Assembly: GCF_004212635.1 (NCBI RefSeq)
Contig: NZ_PSRT01000057.1
Span: forward strand, 1-52,075
Direction: 5' to 3'
Source of the DNA: Bradyrhizobium genosp. SA-3
GTDB taxonomy: Bacteria > Pseudomonadota > Alphaproteobacteria > Rhizobiales > Xanthobacteraceae
DNA length: 52,075 nt
The notes below the pieces were generated by a model that saw only the letters and a list, made by a program, of their open reading frames with translations, was not told the origin of the DNA and ran no database searches. Positions within the stretch are counted from its first letter, which is position 1, and every line of letters starts with the position of its first letter. Position numbers and translations under genes: made by a program. Of this stretch, positions 34,282 to 43,117 are shown in pieces.

Positions 34282-36549
34282 ATGCGGAGCGCGTCGGGAG
34301 GTCCCCGCGTCTTGTTGAGACGGCTCCGCGAAACCATGGCGGAGCAGGTCTCAGCCCAGGAGCGGCTGGACAAGATCGTGGTGCTGATTGCCGCCAACAT
34401 GGTGGCCGAGGTGTGCTCGGTCTATGTGCTGCGCATCGACAATACGCTGGAACTCTACGCCACCGAGGGTCTCAACCGCGAGGCGGTGCACCACACCGTG
34501 CTCAGCGCCCATGAGGGCCTGGTCGGCCTCGTCGCCAGCGAGGCGACGCCGCTCAATCTGAGCGATGCGCAGAGCCACCCGGCCTTCTCGTTCCGCCCCG
34601 AGACCGGCGAAGAAATCTACCACTCCTTCCTCGGCGTGCCGATCCTGCGGGCCGGCAACACGCTCGGCGTGCTGGTGGTGCAGAACCGCGCCAAGCGCAA
34701 CTATGTCGAGGAGGAACTCGAGGCGCTCCAGACCACCGCCATGGTGCTGGCGGAGCTGATTGCCTCCGGCGAACTGTCCGCGCTGGCCCAGCCCGGCCAG
34801 GAGCCTGCCGCGCGCCATTCCGCGCAGAAGGTCGGCGCCATCCTGTCGGAAGGCATCGCGCTCGGCCATGTCGTGCTGCACGAGCCGCGCGTGGTCATCA
34901 AGGACTACATCGCCGAGGACCTGCCGAAGGAAATCAAGCGGCTCGACACCGCGCTCGCCAAGCTGCGCGCCGATCTCGACCGCATGCTGGAGCGCGGCGA
35001 CGTCGCCGACGGCGGCGAGCATCGCGACGTGCTGGAAGCCTACCGCATGTTCGCCAACGACCAGGGCTGGTCGCACAAGCTGCACGAGGCGGTCGCCACC
35101 GGCCTCACCGCGGAAGCCGCCGTCGAGCGCGTGCAGTCCGATACCCGCGCGCGCATGCTGCGCTCGACCGATCCGTATCTGCGCGACCGCCTGCACGACC
35201 TGGAAGATCTCGGCTACCGCCTGATGCGACAGCTGGTCGGTCAGGACCACGCGCCTTCACGCGAGCAATTGCCCGACAACGCCATCGTCATCGCCCGTGC
35301 GATGGGCCCGGCGGCACTGCTCGACTACGACCGCAAGCGCCTGCGCGGCATCGTGCTGGAGGAAGGCACCGCCAATTCCCACGTCTCGATCGTGGCGCGC
35401 GCGCTCGGAATCCCTGCGGTCGGCGAGGTCCCGAACGCGCCCGGCATCGCCGATCCCGGTGACGCCATCATCGTCGACGGCACGTCGGGCTCGATCTATG
35501 TGCGCCCCTCGCAGGAGATCGAGGCCGCCTTCGCCGAGCGCGTGCGCTTCCGCGCCCGCCGTCAGGCGCAGTACCTCGCGCTGCGCGATCGGCCTTGCGT
35601 CACCAAGGACGGCCAGAAGGTCGAATTGATGATCAACGCTGGGTTGGCCATCGACCTGCCGCATATCGAGGACACCGGCAGCGCCGGCATTGGTCTGTTC
35701 CGCACCGAGCTGCAATTCATGGTGGGCCAGAGCCTGCCGCGCACCAGCGACCAGCTCGCGCTCTATCGCACCGTGCTGGACGCGGCCGGCAGCAAGCCCG
35801 TCACCTTCCGCACCCTCGACATCGGCGGCGACAAGGCGCTGCCCTACATGGAAGCGGTGATCGAGGAGAATCCCGCGCTCGGTTGGCGCGCGATCCGGCT
35901 CGGGCTCGATCGTCCCGGCCTGTTGCGCGGCCAGATCCGCGCGCTCTTGCGCGCCGGCGGCGGCCGCGCGTTGCGCATCATGTTTCCGATGATCTCGGAG
36001 GTCGCCGAATTCGATTCGGCGAAGGCGCTGGTCGAGCGCGAGCTCACATATTTGCGCCAGCACGGCCACACGCTGCCGGAGCGGATCGATATCGGCACCA
36101 TGGTCGAGGTGCCGGCCCTGCTCTACCAGCTCGACGAGCTCCTGAAGAAGGTCGACTTCATCTCGGTCGGCTCCAACGATCTGTTCCAGTTCCTGTTCGC
36201 GGTCGACCGCGGCAACGCTAAAGTCTCCGAGCGCTTCGACACGATGTCGGCGCCGATCCTGCGCGCGCTGCGCGACATCGCACGCAAGTCCCATGCGGCG
36301 AAAAAGTCGCTCTCGCTCTGCGGCGAAATGGCCTCCAAGCCGATCGGCGCGCTGGCGCTGATCGCACTGGGCTATCGCTCGCTGTCGCTCTCGGCCACCG
36401 CCCTCGGCCCGGTCAAGGCGATGGTGCTCGACCTCGACGCAAAAAAGGCCGAGGCGATGCTTGGCCCGCTGCTGGACGCGCCTGCGGGCAGCGTCGCGAT
36501 CCGGCAGAAGCTGACGGAATTTGCCGAGGCCGAAGGCCTGGCGTTGTAG
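34282..36549 (+). CDS. ptsP: Phosphoenolpyruvate-protein phosphotransferase, nitrogen PTS (EI-Ntr)
   Basis: A 755-residue EI-Ntr that autophosphorylates with PEP and passes phosphate to NPr. The GAF domain (about 20-165; LYATEGLNREAVHHTVLSAHEGLVG) senses nitrogen status such as glutamine. The PEP-utilising part has the phospho-His H367 in ANSHVSIVARALGIP, the GLFRTELQFM and TLDIGGDKALPYM motifs, and catalytic C680 in SLCGEMAS. ATG 34282 has a GGAGGAG-like stretch upstream (about 11 bases). Length is standard. In alphaproteobacteria this gene commonly follows lysC and precedes prfA, as here (58 bases to prfA). Confidence 0.96.
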   Translation: MRSASGGPRVLLRRLRETMAEQVSAQERLDKIVVLIAANMVAEVCSVYVLRIDNTLELYATEGLNREAVHHTVLSAHEGLVGLVASEATPLNLSDAQSHPAFSFRPETGEEIYHSFLGVPILRAGNTLGVLVVQNRAKRNYVEEELEALQTTAMVLAELIASGELSALAQPGQEPAARHSAQKVGAILSEGIALGHVVLHEPRVVIKDYIAEDLPKEIKRLDTALAKLRADLDRMLERGDVADGGEHRDVLEAYRMFANDQGWSHKLHEAVATGLTAEAAVERVQSDTRARMLRSTDPYLRDRLHDLEDLGYRLMRQLVGQDHAPSREQLPDNAIVIARAMGPAALLDYDRKRLRGIVLEEGTANSHVSIVARALGIPAVGEVPNAPGIADPGDAIIVDGTSGSIYVRPSQEIEAAFAERVRFRARRQAQYLALRDRPCVTKDGQKVELMINAGLAIDLPHIEDTGSAGIGLFRTELQFMVGQSLPRTSDQLALYRTVLDAAGSKPVTFRTLDIGGDKALPYMEAVIEENPALGWRAIRLGLDRPGLLRGQIRALLRAGGGRALRIMFPMISEVAEFDSAKALVERELTYLRQHGHTLPERIDIGTMVEVPALLYQLDELLKKVDFISVGSNDLFQFLFAVDRGNAKVSERFDTMSAPILRALRDIARKSHAAKKSLSLCGEMASKPIGALALIALGYRSLSLSATALGPVKAMVLDLDAKKAEAMLGPLLDAPAGSVAIRQKLTEFAEAEGLAL

Positions 36550-36607
36550 CGGGCCTGGCGCCGCTTCCGCTCTCCTCGCCTCCGTCCGCCCATTTGAGAC
36601 TGTACCG

Positions 36608-37693
36608 ATGTCGTCACTCCCCGAAGCCAAACTGGACGTCCTGCTTGCGCATCACGCCTCGCTCGAGGCCGAATCGCTGGGCCAGCTCGCCTCCGACCGT
36701 TATGTGCAGATCACGCGCGAGCTCGCCGAGATCACGCCGCTGATCGAGACGGTGAAGACCTATCGTTCCGCGGTCAAGGAGCTCGCCGATACCGAAGCCC
36801 TGATCGCCGATCCCGCGAGCGATGCCGAGATGCGCGGCATGGCGGAAGCCGAGCGCGACGAGCTGACGGCCAGGATCGAGGAGCTGGTCCAGAAGATCCG
36901 CGTCGCGCTGCTGCCCAAGGACGCCATGGACGACCGCAACGTAATGCTGGAAATCCGCGCCGGCACCGGCGGCGACGAGGCTTCGCTGTTCGCCGGCGAT
37001 CTGTTCCGGATGTACGAGCGCTTCGCCAGCCTTCAGGGTTGGAAGGTCGAGGTGATCTCGGCCAGCGAAGGCACCGTCGGTGGTTACAAGGAGATCATCG
37101 CGGAGGTGCAGGGCCGCGGCGCGTTCTCCAAGCTGAAGTTCGAATCCGGCGCACACCGGGTGCAGCGCGTGCCCGATACGGAGACGCAAGGGCGCATCCA
37201 CACCTCGGCGGCGACGGTTGCGGTGCTGCCGGAGGTCGAGGATGTCGACGTCGACATCAAGAACGAGGATCTGCGCATCGAGACCATGCGCGCGCAGGGC
37301 GCGGGCGGCCAGCACGTCAACAAGACCGAATCGGCGATCCGCATCACCCACATCCCGACCGGCATCGTGGTGATGATGCAGGACAGCCGCTCGCAGCACA
37401 AGAACCGCGCCTCCGCCATGAACATCCTGCGCTCGCGCATCTACGACGCCGAGCGCCAGCGCGTCGACGCCGCGCGTTCGGCCGAGCGCAAGGAGAAGGT
37501 CGGCTCCGGCGACCGCAGCGAACGCATCCGCACTTATAACTTCCCGCAAGGGCGCGTGACCGACCATCGCATCAATCTGACGCTCTACAAGCTGCCGCAG
37601 GTGATCGCGGGGGAAGCACTCGGCGAGCTGATCGACGCGCTGACCACCGAGCACCAGGCCGCGCAGCTCGCCGCGCAGGGCGCGGCGGCCTGA
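36608..37693 (+). CDS. prfA: Peptide chain release factor 1
   Basis: Ends translation at UAA and UAG. 361 residues from ATG 36608; the frame extends back to 36521, over the ptsP end. The GGQ that enters the peptidyl-transferase centre is at 233-235 (GAGGQHVNKTES), to be methylated by PrmC encoded next. The stop-codon recognition tripeptide is PDT in RVPDTETQGRIHTSAATVAV, fitting the PxT form of RF1 not SPF of RF2. Its stop is three bases from the prmC start, so the factor and its modifier are co-expressed. Confidence 0.97.
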   Translation: MSSLPEAKLDVLLAHHASLEAESLGQLASDRYVQITRELAEITPLIETVKTYRSAVKELADTEALIADPASDAEMRGMAEAERDELTARIEELVQKIRVALLPKDAMDDRNVMLEIRAGTGGDEASLFAGDLFRMYERFASLQGWKVEVISASEGTVGGYKEIIAEVQGRGAFSKLKFESGAHRVQRVPDTETQGRIHTSAATVAVLPEVEDVDVDIKNEDLRIETMRAQGAGGQHVNKTESAIRITHIPTGIVVMMQDSRSQHKNRASAMNILRSRIYDAERQRVDAARSAERKEKVGSGDRSERIRTYNFPQGRVTDHRINLTLYKLPQVIAGEALGELIDALTTEHQAAQLAAQGAAA

Positions 37694-37696
37694 CGC

Positions 37697-38578
37697 GTGA
37701 GCAATCCCTTCACCGGACAATCGATCGAGAGCGCGCGGCGCACGCTGGCCACGCAATTGAGATCGGCCCAGCTCGACGAAGCCGAGCTCGATGCCCGCAT
37801 CCTGCTCGGCGCGGCGCTCGGCCTCGACCTCACTGGCCTGGTCGCGCAGGCCGCGCGCCCCCTCACGGAAGCCGAGGCGTCGCGGCTCGCGCAGCACGTG
37901 CAGCGTCGCATCGCCGGCGAGCCGGTGGCGCGCATTCTCGGGACGCGCGAATTCTGGGGGCTGCCATTTCGCCTGTCCGAAGCGACCCTGGTCCCGCGTC
38001 CCGATACCGAGACCGTGGTCGAGCTCGCACTCGAAATCCTACGCGAGCAGAAGGCATCTCATCCACCCCGTATCGCCGACATCGGCACCGGATCCGGCGC
38101 GATCCTGCTTGCGCTGCTGCACGAAATTCCTGACGCTTTCGGCGTCGGCACCGATCTCAGCCTGACCGCGCTCGCCACCGCCAGGGACAATGCCACAGCG
38201 CTCGGCCTCGCCGACCGTGCCGCCTTCGTCGCCTGCTCCTATGCGGCGGCGCTCTCGGGTCCGTTCGATCTCATCGTGTCGAACCCGCCCTATATTCCCT
38301 CGGCCGAAATCCCGAAATTGAGCATCGAGGTGCGCGAGCACGATCCGCATCTGGCGCTCGACGGCGGCAATGACGGATACGACGCCTATCGCGCCCTGAT
38401 CCCGCAGGCGAGCGAACGCCTCGCCCCCGGGGGTGCGCTGATCGTCGAGGCCGGACAGGGCCAGGCCCGAAATATTGAAACCTTGATGGCGGCTGCCGCG
38501 TTAGTGGTGGACAGGCCACCCAAGGCCGATCTGGCGGGCATTCCGCGGGCCGTTTCGGCCCGAAAAATGCCCCCATAA
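37697..38578 (+). CDS. prmC: Release factor glutamine methyltransferase PrmC
   Basis: Methylates the Gln of the GGQ motif in release factors. 293 residues from GTG 37697, three bases after prfA. N-terminal helical domain 1-75, then RREFWGLPF-like GTREFWGLPFRLSEATLVPRPDTE (82-105), SAM motif I ADIGTGSGAILLAL (127-140), and the catalytic NPPY at 196-199 (SNPPYIPS). Full length. The following 461 bases hold no clear gene. Confidence 0.96.
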   Translation: MSNPFTGQSIESARRTLATQLRSAQLDEAELDARILLGAALGLDLTGLVAQAARPLTEAEASRLAQHVQRRIAGEPVARILGTREFWGLPFRLSEATLVPRPDTETVVELALEILREQKASHPPRIADIGTGSGAILLALLHEIPDAFGVGTDLSLTALATARDNATALGLADRAAFVACSYAAALSGPFDLIVSNPPYIPSAEIPKLSIEVREHDPHLALDGGNDGYDAYRALIPQASERLAPGGALIVEAGQGQARNIETLMAAAALVVDRPPKADLAGIPRAVSARKMPP

Positions 38579-39039
38579 AAGCCGGATTGGCCTGTAAAAA
38601 CCTCTTGGAATATCCCGTGGGAACGACTACGTTTCGGTCAACACATCGGTGCCGGCCCCGTAGACCTACGGGCGAAAGCCGGGCTCTCGGGCGAGAGCTT
38701 TACTGATTATAGGTTCCAAGCCGCAGGTCCTGTTGAGCGCGATGGCCAGTGGAGCTGCGCTGCTCTCCGACCGCAACGTGAACGAAAGCCTGATTTGCGC
38801 TTGAAGACTTACGCAAGAAAGCTGGGCTTGTTTCGGCAGGCGATATGAATGGGTTCGCTGGCAATGAATGCTGGCGGGTGGGGAACGCGTCTTTGTTGAA
38901 CGCGACGGTCGACGAACATCGGCAGGGTTCAGGCTGCTCTTGCACGCGGTGCGTGCGAGAATCGTGAACCGCTGTCACCAGGTCACTCCGAGCAATCAGT
39001 AATGCGTGCAACCTTTAGGGCTGGAATTAAAGGCAGGAC
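38579..39039 (+). promoter_or_regulatory. Long structured leader region before DUF4167
   Basis: 461 bases with at least four hairpins and no established gene. CCCGTA/TACGGG (38657-38672); GCTCTC-gggc-GAGAGC followed by TTTA (38683-38701), perhaps the prmC terminator; and a nested pair: GGTTCA (38926-38931) with TGAACC (38965-38970) enclosing CTTGCACGC-ggt-GCGTGCGAG (38939-38959). The nested helix begins about 70 bases before the DUF4167 ATG. A 40-codon frame at 38845-38967 (SD-like AGG before ATG, ending in a CSCTRC stretch) overlaps the nested hairpin and could be a leader peptide. An RNA element controlling DUF4167, or a small RNA, is possible. Confidence 0.4.
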
Positions 39040-39819
39040 ATGAGAAACGGTCAGAACAAGCAGCGGATGCGCAACCGCAACAACAATAACAACAATAACC
39101 GGCGCGGCCAGAACCCGATGACCCGGGTCTACGAGTCCAACGGGCCCGACATCAAGATCCGCGGCACGGCTTCGCACATCGCTGAAAAGTATCTTCAGCT
39201 AGCGCGCGATGCGCGCTCCTCCGGCGACCCCGTTGCGGCCGAGAACTACTATCAGCATGCCGAGCATTATTTCCGCCTGATCGCGGCCGCCCAGGAGCAG
39301 TTCCGCCAGAACCAGCAGCAGCCGCGCGGTGACGAGCCCATCGCCAGCAGCGACGACGGCGAGGACGATGGCGAGAATTTCTCGGCCTTCGGCCAGGAGC
39401 CGGGCTTCGTCCCGCAGCCGCCGCAGCAGCCTTTCATGCGCGACCGCGATGGCCAACGCGATCATCACCAGCGCGATCACCAGCCGCGCGACAACCAGCC
39501 ACCCTATCAGCGCGAGCAGCAGCAGCCGCGCGAGCACCGCGAACGCGAGCATCGTCCGCAGCCGCAATATCAGCCGCAGCCGCAGAATCAGCCGCAGCCC
39601 GTCATCTCCGATGCCGGCAGCGTCGATCGCCTGCCCTCCTTCATCACCGGTGCGCAGCCGCAAGCGAATGTCGGCGCGAATGGCGGCCAGGGTGGCTTCG
39701 AGGGTGGTGGCGGCGGTGGCGAGCGCTATCCGCGGCGGCGTCGCCGGCCGCATGGCCCGCGCCCCGAGCGCGAAGCCGCCCCGGTCGCGTCGAGCGACGA
39801 TCTCGCGCCCGGCGAGTAA
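39040..39819 (+). CDS. DUF4167 family protein
   Basis: A 259-residue protein of unknown function found across alphaproteobacteria. The conserved N-terminal domain (about 1-90) starts with a basic Asn-rich stretch (MRNGQNKQRMRNRNNNN) and continues DIKIRGTASHIAEKYLQLARDARSSGDPVAAENYYQHAEHYFRLIAAAQ, a short helical repeat-like segment. The rest is low complexity: Gln/Pro/His/Arg-rich (about 115-190), Gly-rich near 215-230, and a closing RRRRRPHGPRP basic patch. The composition suggests RNA or ribosome binding, which is inference. A strong intrinsic terminator follows 24 bases after the stop. Confidence 0.9.
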   Translation: MRNGQNKQRMRNRNNNNNNNRRGQNPMTRVYESNGPDIKIRGTASHIAEKYLQLARDARSSGDPVAAENYYQHAEHYFRLIAAAQEQFRQNQQQPRGDEPIASSDDGEDDGENFSAFGQEPGFVPQPPQQPFMRDRDGQRDHHQRDHQPRDNQPPYQREQQQPREHREREHRPQPQYQPQPQNQPQPVISDAGSVDRLPSFITGAQPQANVGANGGQGGFEGGGGGGERYPRRRRRPHGPRPEREAAPVASSDDLAPGE

Positions 39820-39842
39820 GCTTCTTCCGATTTCGGAACCGC

Positions 39843-39874
39843 ATCGTCCCGGCCACGCCGGGACGATTTGTTTT
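39843..39874 (+). terminator. Intrinsic terminator after DUF4167
   Basis: An 11-bp stem ATCGTCCCGGC/GCCGGGACGAT with a CAC loop (39843-39867), followed by TTGTTTT. It points rightward and lies against the stop of the convergent methyltransferase gene. The stem sequence is the same as the end of the family 1 repeats. Confidence 0.8.
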
Positions 39875-40620
39875 CAGCTCCGTGTCACCGTCGTCGAGGA
39901 CGGCACCAGCACGGGCTTCGCCAATGAGGGAATCAGCCGTGCCCGCTCGCGCTTGGCGGGGATCGCGCGGTAGACCTGCTTGGTGGCTTCGACGATGTGC
40001 ACGCCGGCAAAGGGCAGTGACAGCGCCGCGCCGGCGCGTTCCCACATCTGCGCCGATTTCAATACCCAGCCGCCGGCGTAAGGCGGCATGAACAGCGCCT
40101 CGCCCCAGGCCGTCGGCGTGAACCAGGTCTGGCGCAGCAGCTCGGTGATCTGCGAGCGCGAATAGGGCCGGCCATGGCCGAACGGCGTGTTGTCGGTGCG
40201 CGTCCACACCCCACGCCGATTCGGGATCACCGCGATGACGCGGCCGGACGGCGCCAGCACGCGCCATACTTCGCGCAGCAGCGCAGCCGGATCGTCCGAC
40301 ATCTCCAGCGCGTGGACCATGAGAATGCGATCGACCGCGGCGTCAGGTAGCGGCAAGGAGAATTCATCCACCAGCGAGGCCAGCGCCGGCCGCCCCGTCG
40401 GCCATTTCAGGACGCCCTGGGCCGCCGGCATGAACGCGATGCAGCGCTCGGCATCCTCGCGGAACAGTCCGAGATAGGGCGTGGGATAGCCGATGCCGAG
40501 CACGCGCTGACCCACGGCGCCTGGCCAGCGCTCCCGGATGCCGCGATTGATCATTTGCCGCGCCACGATCCCGAGGCGGCGGGAATAGAACTCGCGGAGG
40601 TCGACGACGTCGATGGTCAT
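39874..40620 (-). CDS. Class I SAM-dependent methyltransferase
   Basis: A 248-residue methyltransferase-fold protein. It starts DVVDLREFYSRRLGIVARQMI; motif I is replaced by the less glycine-rich VLGIGYPTPYLGLF, with DEFSLPLPDAAVDRILMVHALEMSDDPAALLREVWRVLAPSGRVIAVIPN matching the post-I/II/III region of COG2226-like enzymes. The C-terminal part (GWVLKSAQMWERAGAALSL) is not diagnostic. It is divergent from gloB, a pairing I recall in other alphaproteobacteria, hinting at shared control. The substrate is unknown. Confidence 0.85.
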   Translation of the reverse strand: MTIDVVDLREFYSRRLGIVARQMINRGIRERWPGAVGQRVLGIGYPTPYLGLFREDAERCIAFMPAAQGVLKWPTGRPALASLVDEFSLPLPDAAVDRILMVHALEMSDDPAALLREVWRVLAPSGRVIAVIPNRRGVWTRTDNTPFGHGRPYSRSQITELLRQTWFTPTAWGEALFMPPYAGGWVLKSAQMWERAGAALSLPFAGVHIVEATKQVYRAIPAKRERARLIPSLAKPVLVPSSTTVTRS

Positions 40621-40728
40621 GACGGCAATGTAACATGCGTAGGGCCGGCGCCGCGCGCGGAATATTGCATTGCCTGCGCAACGTTAACGCCATATTTGTC
40701 TGGCGGGGCTGAGCGCGATGGAGAGGTC

Positions 40729-41496
40729 ATGGCCGCCGAAATTCGTACTTTCGCCTGTTTAAACGACAATTTCGGTTATCTGATCCACGATGTGGAAACC
40801 AAGGCGACCGCGTCGATCGACGCGCCGGAGGCAGGTCCCATCCTCAAGGCGCTGGAGCGCGAGGGCTGGCAACTCACCGACATCCTGATCACCCATCATC
40901 ATGGCGATCATGTCGGCGGGGTCGCCGAACTCAAGCAGAAATTCAATTGCCGCGTCGTCGCGCCGCATGACAAGACCACGAAGATTGCCAACGTCGACCT
41001 GCGCGTCGCCAATGCCGACGTGATCAAGATCGGCAATCTGCTGGCGCGCGTCGTGGAGACGCCCGGCCACACGCTCGACCACGTCTCCTACGTGTTCGAC
41101 AATGAGAAGACCGTGTTCGCCGCCGACACGCTGTTCTCGATCGGCTGCGGCCGCGTGTTCGAAGGCACGTATCCGATGATGTGGGATTCGCTGTTGAAGC
41201 TGCGGGCCCTGCCCGACGACTTCAAGCTCTATTGCGGCCACGAATACACGGCATCCAACGTTAAATTCGCGCTCACCGTCGACCCCGACAATGCGGCGCT
41301 CCAGGCCCGCGCGGCAGAGGTCGCCAAGCTGCGGGCCGAGAACAAGCCGACCATTCCCGTACTGCTCGGCGACGAGAAGCGTGCAAACGTATTCCTGCGC
41401 GCCGATGAACTCTCGGTCGCCGCCAGGCTGCACATGAAGGGCGCGGATGCCGCCGCGGTGTTCGGCGAGTTGCGCGAGCGCAAGAACAAATCCTGA
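40729..41496 (+). CDS. gloB: Hydroxyacylglutathione hydrolase (glyoxalase II)
   Basis: Hydrolyses S-D-lactoylglutathione to D-lactate and glutathione, the second step of methylglyoxal detoxification. 255 residues from ATG 40729 (GGAGAGG just upstream; the frame extends to 40555). The metallo-beta-lactamase motif THHHGDH is at 55-61 (H56, H58, D60, H61), with H110-region ETPGHTLDHVSY, D in AADTLF, and the C-terminal CGHEYTASNVKFAL typical of GloB. Full length. A cupin gene follows 23 bases later. Confidence 0.96.
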   Translation: MAAEIRTFACLNDNFGYLIHDVETKATASIDAPEAGPILKALEREGWQLTDILITHHHGDHVGGVAELKQKFNCRVVAPHDKTTKIANVDLRVANADVIKIGNLLARVVETPGHTLDHVSYVFDNEKTVFAADTLFSIGCGRVFEGTYPMMWDSLLKLRALPDDFKLYCGHEYTASNVKFALTVDPDNAALQARAAEVAKLRAENKPTIPVLLGDEKRANVFLRADELSVAARLHMKGADAAAVFGELRERKNKS

Positions 41497-41519
41497 AGAA
41501 CGAGTCCTGACGGGGATCG

Positions 41520-41942
41520 ATGCCGACCGCAGCCGAGATCATCGCGCGCCTTGAACTCCGACCGCATCCCGAAGGCGGGCACTATCGCGAGACGTTTCGC
41601 GACCAGGCGACCGACGCGCATGGACGCTCGCGCTCAACCTCGATCTACTTCCTGCTCGCGCGCGGCGAGCGCTCGCATTGGCATCGCATCGATGCGGTGG
41701 AGACCTGGCACTATTACGCCGGCAGTCCGCTGACGCTGCGCATCGCGCATAACGGCTGCTCCCAGCACGAGGTGCAGCTCGGTACGGACCTCGTGAGCGG
41801 CCAGCGGCCGCAGGCAATCGTGCCGGCGAATGCCTGGCAGATGGCGGAGACGACGGGCGAATGGACCCTGGTCGGCTGCACCGTCGCGCCCGCGTTCGAG
41901 TTCGCGACCTTCGAGCTCGCGCCACAGGGCTGGGAGCCGTAG
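41520..41942 (+). CDS. Cupin domain protein, DUF985 family
   Basis: A 140-residue single-domain cupin of the DUF985 type. It begins EIIARLELRPHPEGGHYRETFRD, continues STSIYFLLARGERSHWHRIDAVETWHYYAGSPLTLRI, and ends TLVGCTVAPAFEFATFELAP. The conserved HPEGG, HWHRID and WHYYAG stretches could form a metal or ligand pocket; no enzyme activity is established for the family. It lies 23 bases after gloB on the same strand and is probably co-transcribed with it, and it is followed by a family 3 repeat. Confidence 0.88.
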   Translation: MPTAAEIIARLELRPHPEGGHYRETFRDQATDAHGRSRSTSIYFLLARGERSHWHRIDAVETWHYYAGSPLTLRIAHNGCSQHEVQLGTDLVSGQRPQAIVPANAWQMAETTGEWTLVGCTVAPAFEFATFELAPQGWEP

Positions 41943-41951
41943 CTCCACACA

Positions 41952-42076
41952 GTCATTCCGGGGCGCCGCGCAAGCGGCGAACTATGATGCGCAGTTGCGC
42001 ATCAGAGAATCCATCTCGGCACCAATGACGCGGATAAATGGATTCCGGGTTCGCGCTTCGCGCGCCCCGGAATGAC
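41952..42076. repeat. Palindromic intergenic repeat, family 3, copy 1
   Basis: A 125-base element with ends GTCATTCCGGGGCGC and GCGCCCCGGAATGAC. An inner block ATGATGCGCAGTTGCGCATCA is the TGCGCA-type palindromic module seen in families 1 and 2. It follows the cupin gene and meets the end of the convergent EamA gene. Confidence 0.75.
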
Positions 42077-42078
42077 AA

Positions 42079-42948
42079 TCACCGCTTCCGTAGCACCATG
42101 TCCTTCGCCGCGATCAGGCCGCCGCCGGCGATCAGGATGGCGGCGACGGCGATGTTGGCGCTGGCCGTTGCAAAGCCGGCGGCGATGAGGAAGCCGGTGG
42201 AGAGCAGCGGCGTCGCGTAGGAGGCGGCGCCGAGCACGCGGATGTCGCCGCGCTTCATGCCGATGTCCCAGGCATAGAAGGCAGCACCGACGGGACCGAT
42301 GCCGAGCGCGACCACGGAAAGCCATTGCAGCGTGGTCTCCGGCCAGACGGTGGTCTCGAGCGCGGCATGCATCAGCGCGGCGAGCGCCGCGGTCGCGAGG
42401 CAGAAGCCGGCGACCACATCGGTCGGCACCGTCTTCAATCGCCGCGACAACACCGAATAACTCGCCCAGACGAAAGCGGCGATGAAAGCCGCGACCAGTC
42501 CCGGCAGCGCCCCCGGCGCAAAGCCGCTGGTATTGCCGGCAAACAGCAGCACGGTGCCGACGAGACCGAGCACGGCGCCGATGATGTGATGCAGGGCAAG
42601 CCGCTCGCCCGGCAGGAAGGAGGAGAACAGCACGATCAGCAGTGGCCAGAGATAATTCAAGAGGCCGGCTTCAGCCGGCGGCGCAAAGCGCAGCGCGAGG
42701 AAATAAAGGGCGTGATAGCCGAATAGGCCGCCGACGCCGACGACCCAGACGACAAGCGGCTGGCGCAGGCTGTTCGCCGCCTCGCGGCGGCCGATCCAGG
42801 TGAGCAGGCCGACGAGCCCGCCGATCGCGAAGGTCATCGCGGCGAGCTGGAATGCCGGGATCTTTCCAGTCGCCACCGTCATCACTGAGAGCAGCGACCA
42901 CATCAGGATCGCGGTCAATCCGATCAGCGTCGCGGTGCGGGGAGTCAT
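42079..42948 (-). CDS. EamA (DMT superfamily) transporter, second copy
   Basis: A 289-residue inner-membrane carrier from ATG 42948; the longer frame to 43092 translates the adjoining repeat. Ten hydrophobic segments form two EamA repeats (about 5-135 and 145-287). The sequence around the first repeat (PRTATLIGLTAILMWSLLSVMTVATG, FGYHALYFLALRFAPPAEAGLLNYLWPLLIVLFSSFL) is the YedA/RhaT-like aromatic or amino acid exporter type, but the substrate is unknown. It is not closely similar to the EamA protein at 30171-31070. It is flanked on both sides by family 3 repeats, one copy upstream and one downstream. Confidence 0.88.
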   Translation of the reverse strand: MTPRTATLIGLTAILMWSLLSVMTVATGKIPAFQLAAMTFAIGGLVGLLTWIGRREAANSLRQPLVVWVVGVGGLFGYHALYFLALRFAPPAEAGLLNYLWPLLIVLFSSFLPGERLALHHIIGAVLGLVGTVLLFAGNTSGFAPGALPGLVAAFIAAFVWASYSVLSRRLKTVPTDVVAGFCLATAALAALMHAALETTVWPETTLQWLSVVALGIGPVGAAFYAWDIGMKRGDIRVLGAASYATPLLSTGFLIAAGFATASANIAVAAILIAGGGLIAAKDMVLRKR

Positions 42949-42961
42949 TGTGGAAGGCCTC

Positions 42962-43042
42962 GTCATTCCGGGATGGCGCGTAGCGCCAGACCCGGAATCT
43001 CGAGATTCCGGGTTCGCCGCTGTCGCGGCGCCCCGAAATGAC
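42962..43042. repeat. Palindromic intergenic repeat, family 3, copy 2
   Basis: An 81-base element with ends GTCATTCCGGG and CCCCGAAATGAC, and an inner GGAATCTCGAGATTCC palindrome. Compared with copy 1 it lacks the TGCGCA-type insert. A short related stretch of family 4 (CCCCGGACAAGCCCGGGCATG) follows at about 43056-43077. Confidence 0.7.
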
Positions 43043-43117
43043 AGTGCATGGACAAATGCCCCGGACAAGCCCGGGCATGGCGACGTTGCCAATATCAGTC
43101 CGCGTGATGCCGACGCA

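Noticed and set aside
39415..39610. CRISPR-like or tandem repeat array in DUF4167
   Set aside because: The regularity is codon-level low complexity (CAG, CCG, CAC codons) in a coding frame; there are no constant repeats with unique spacers.
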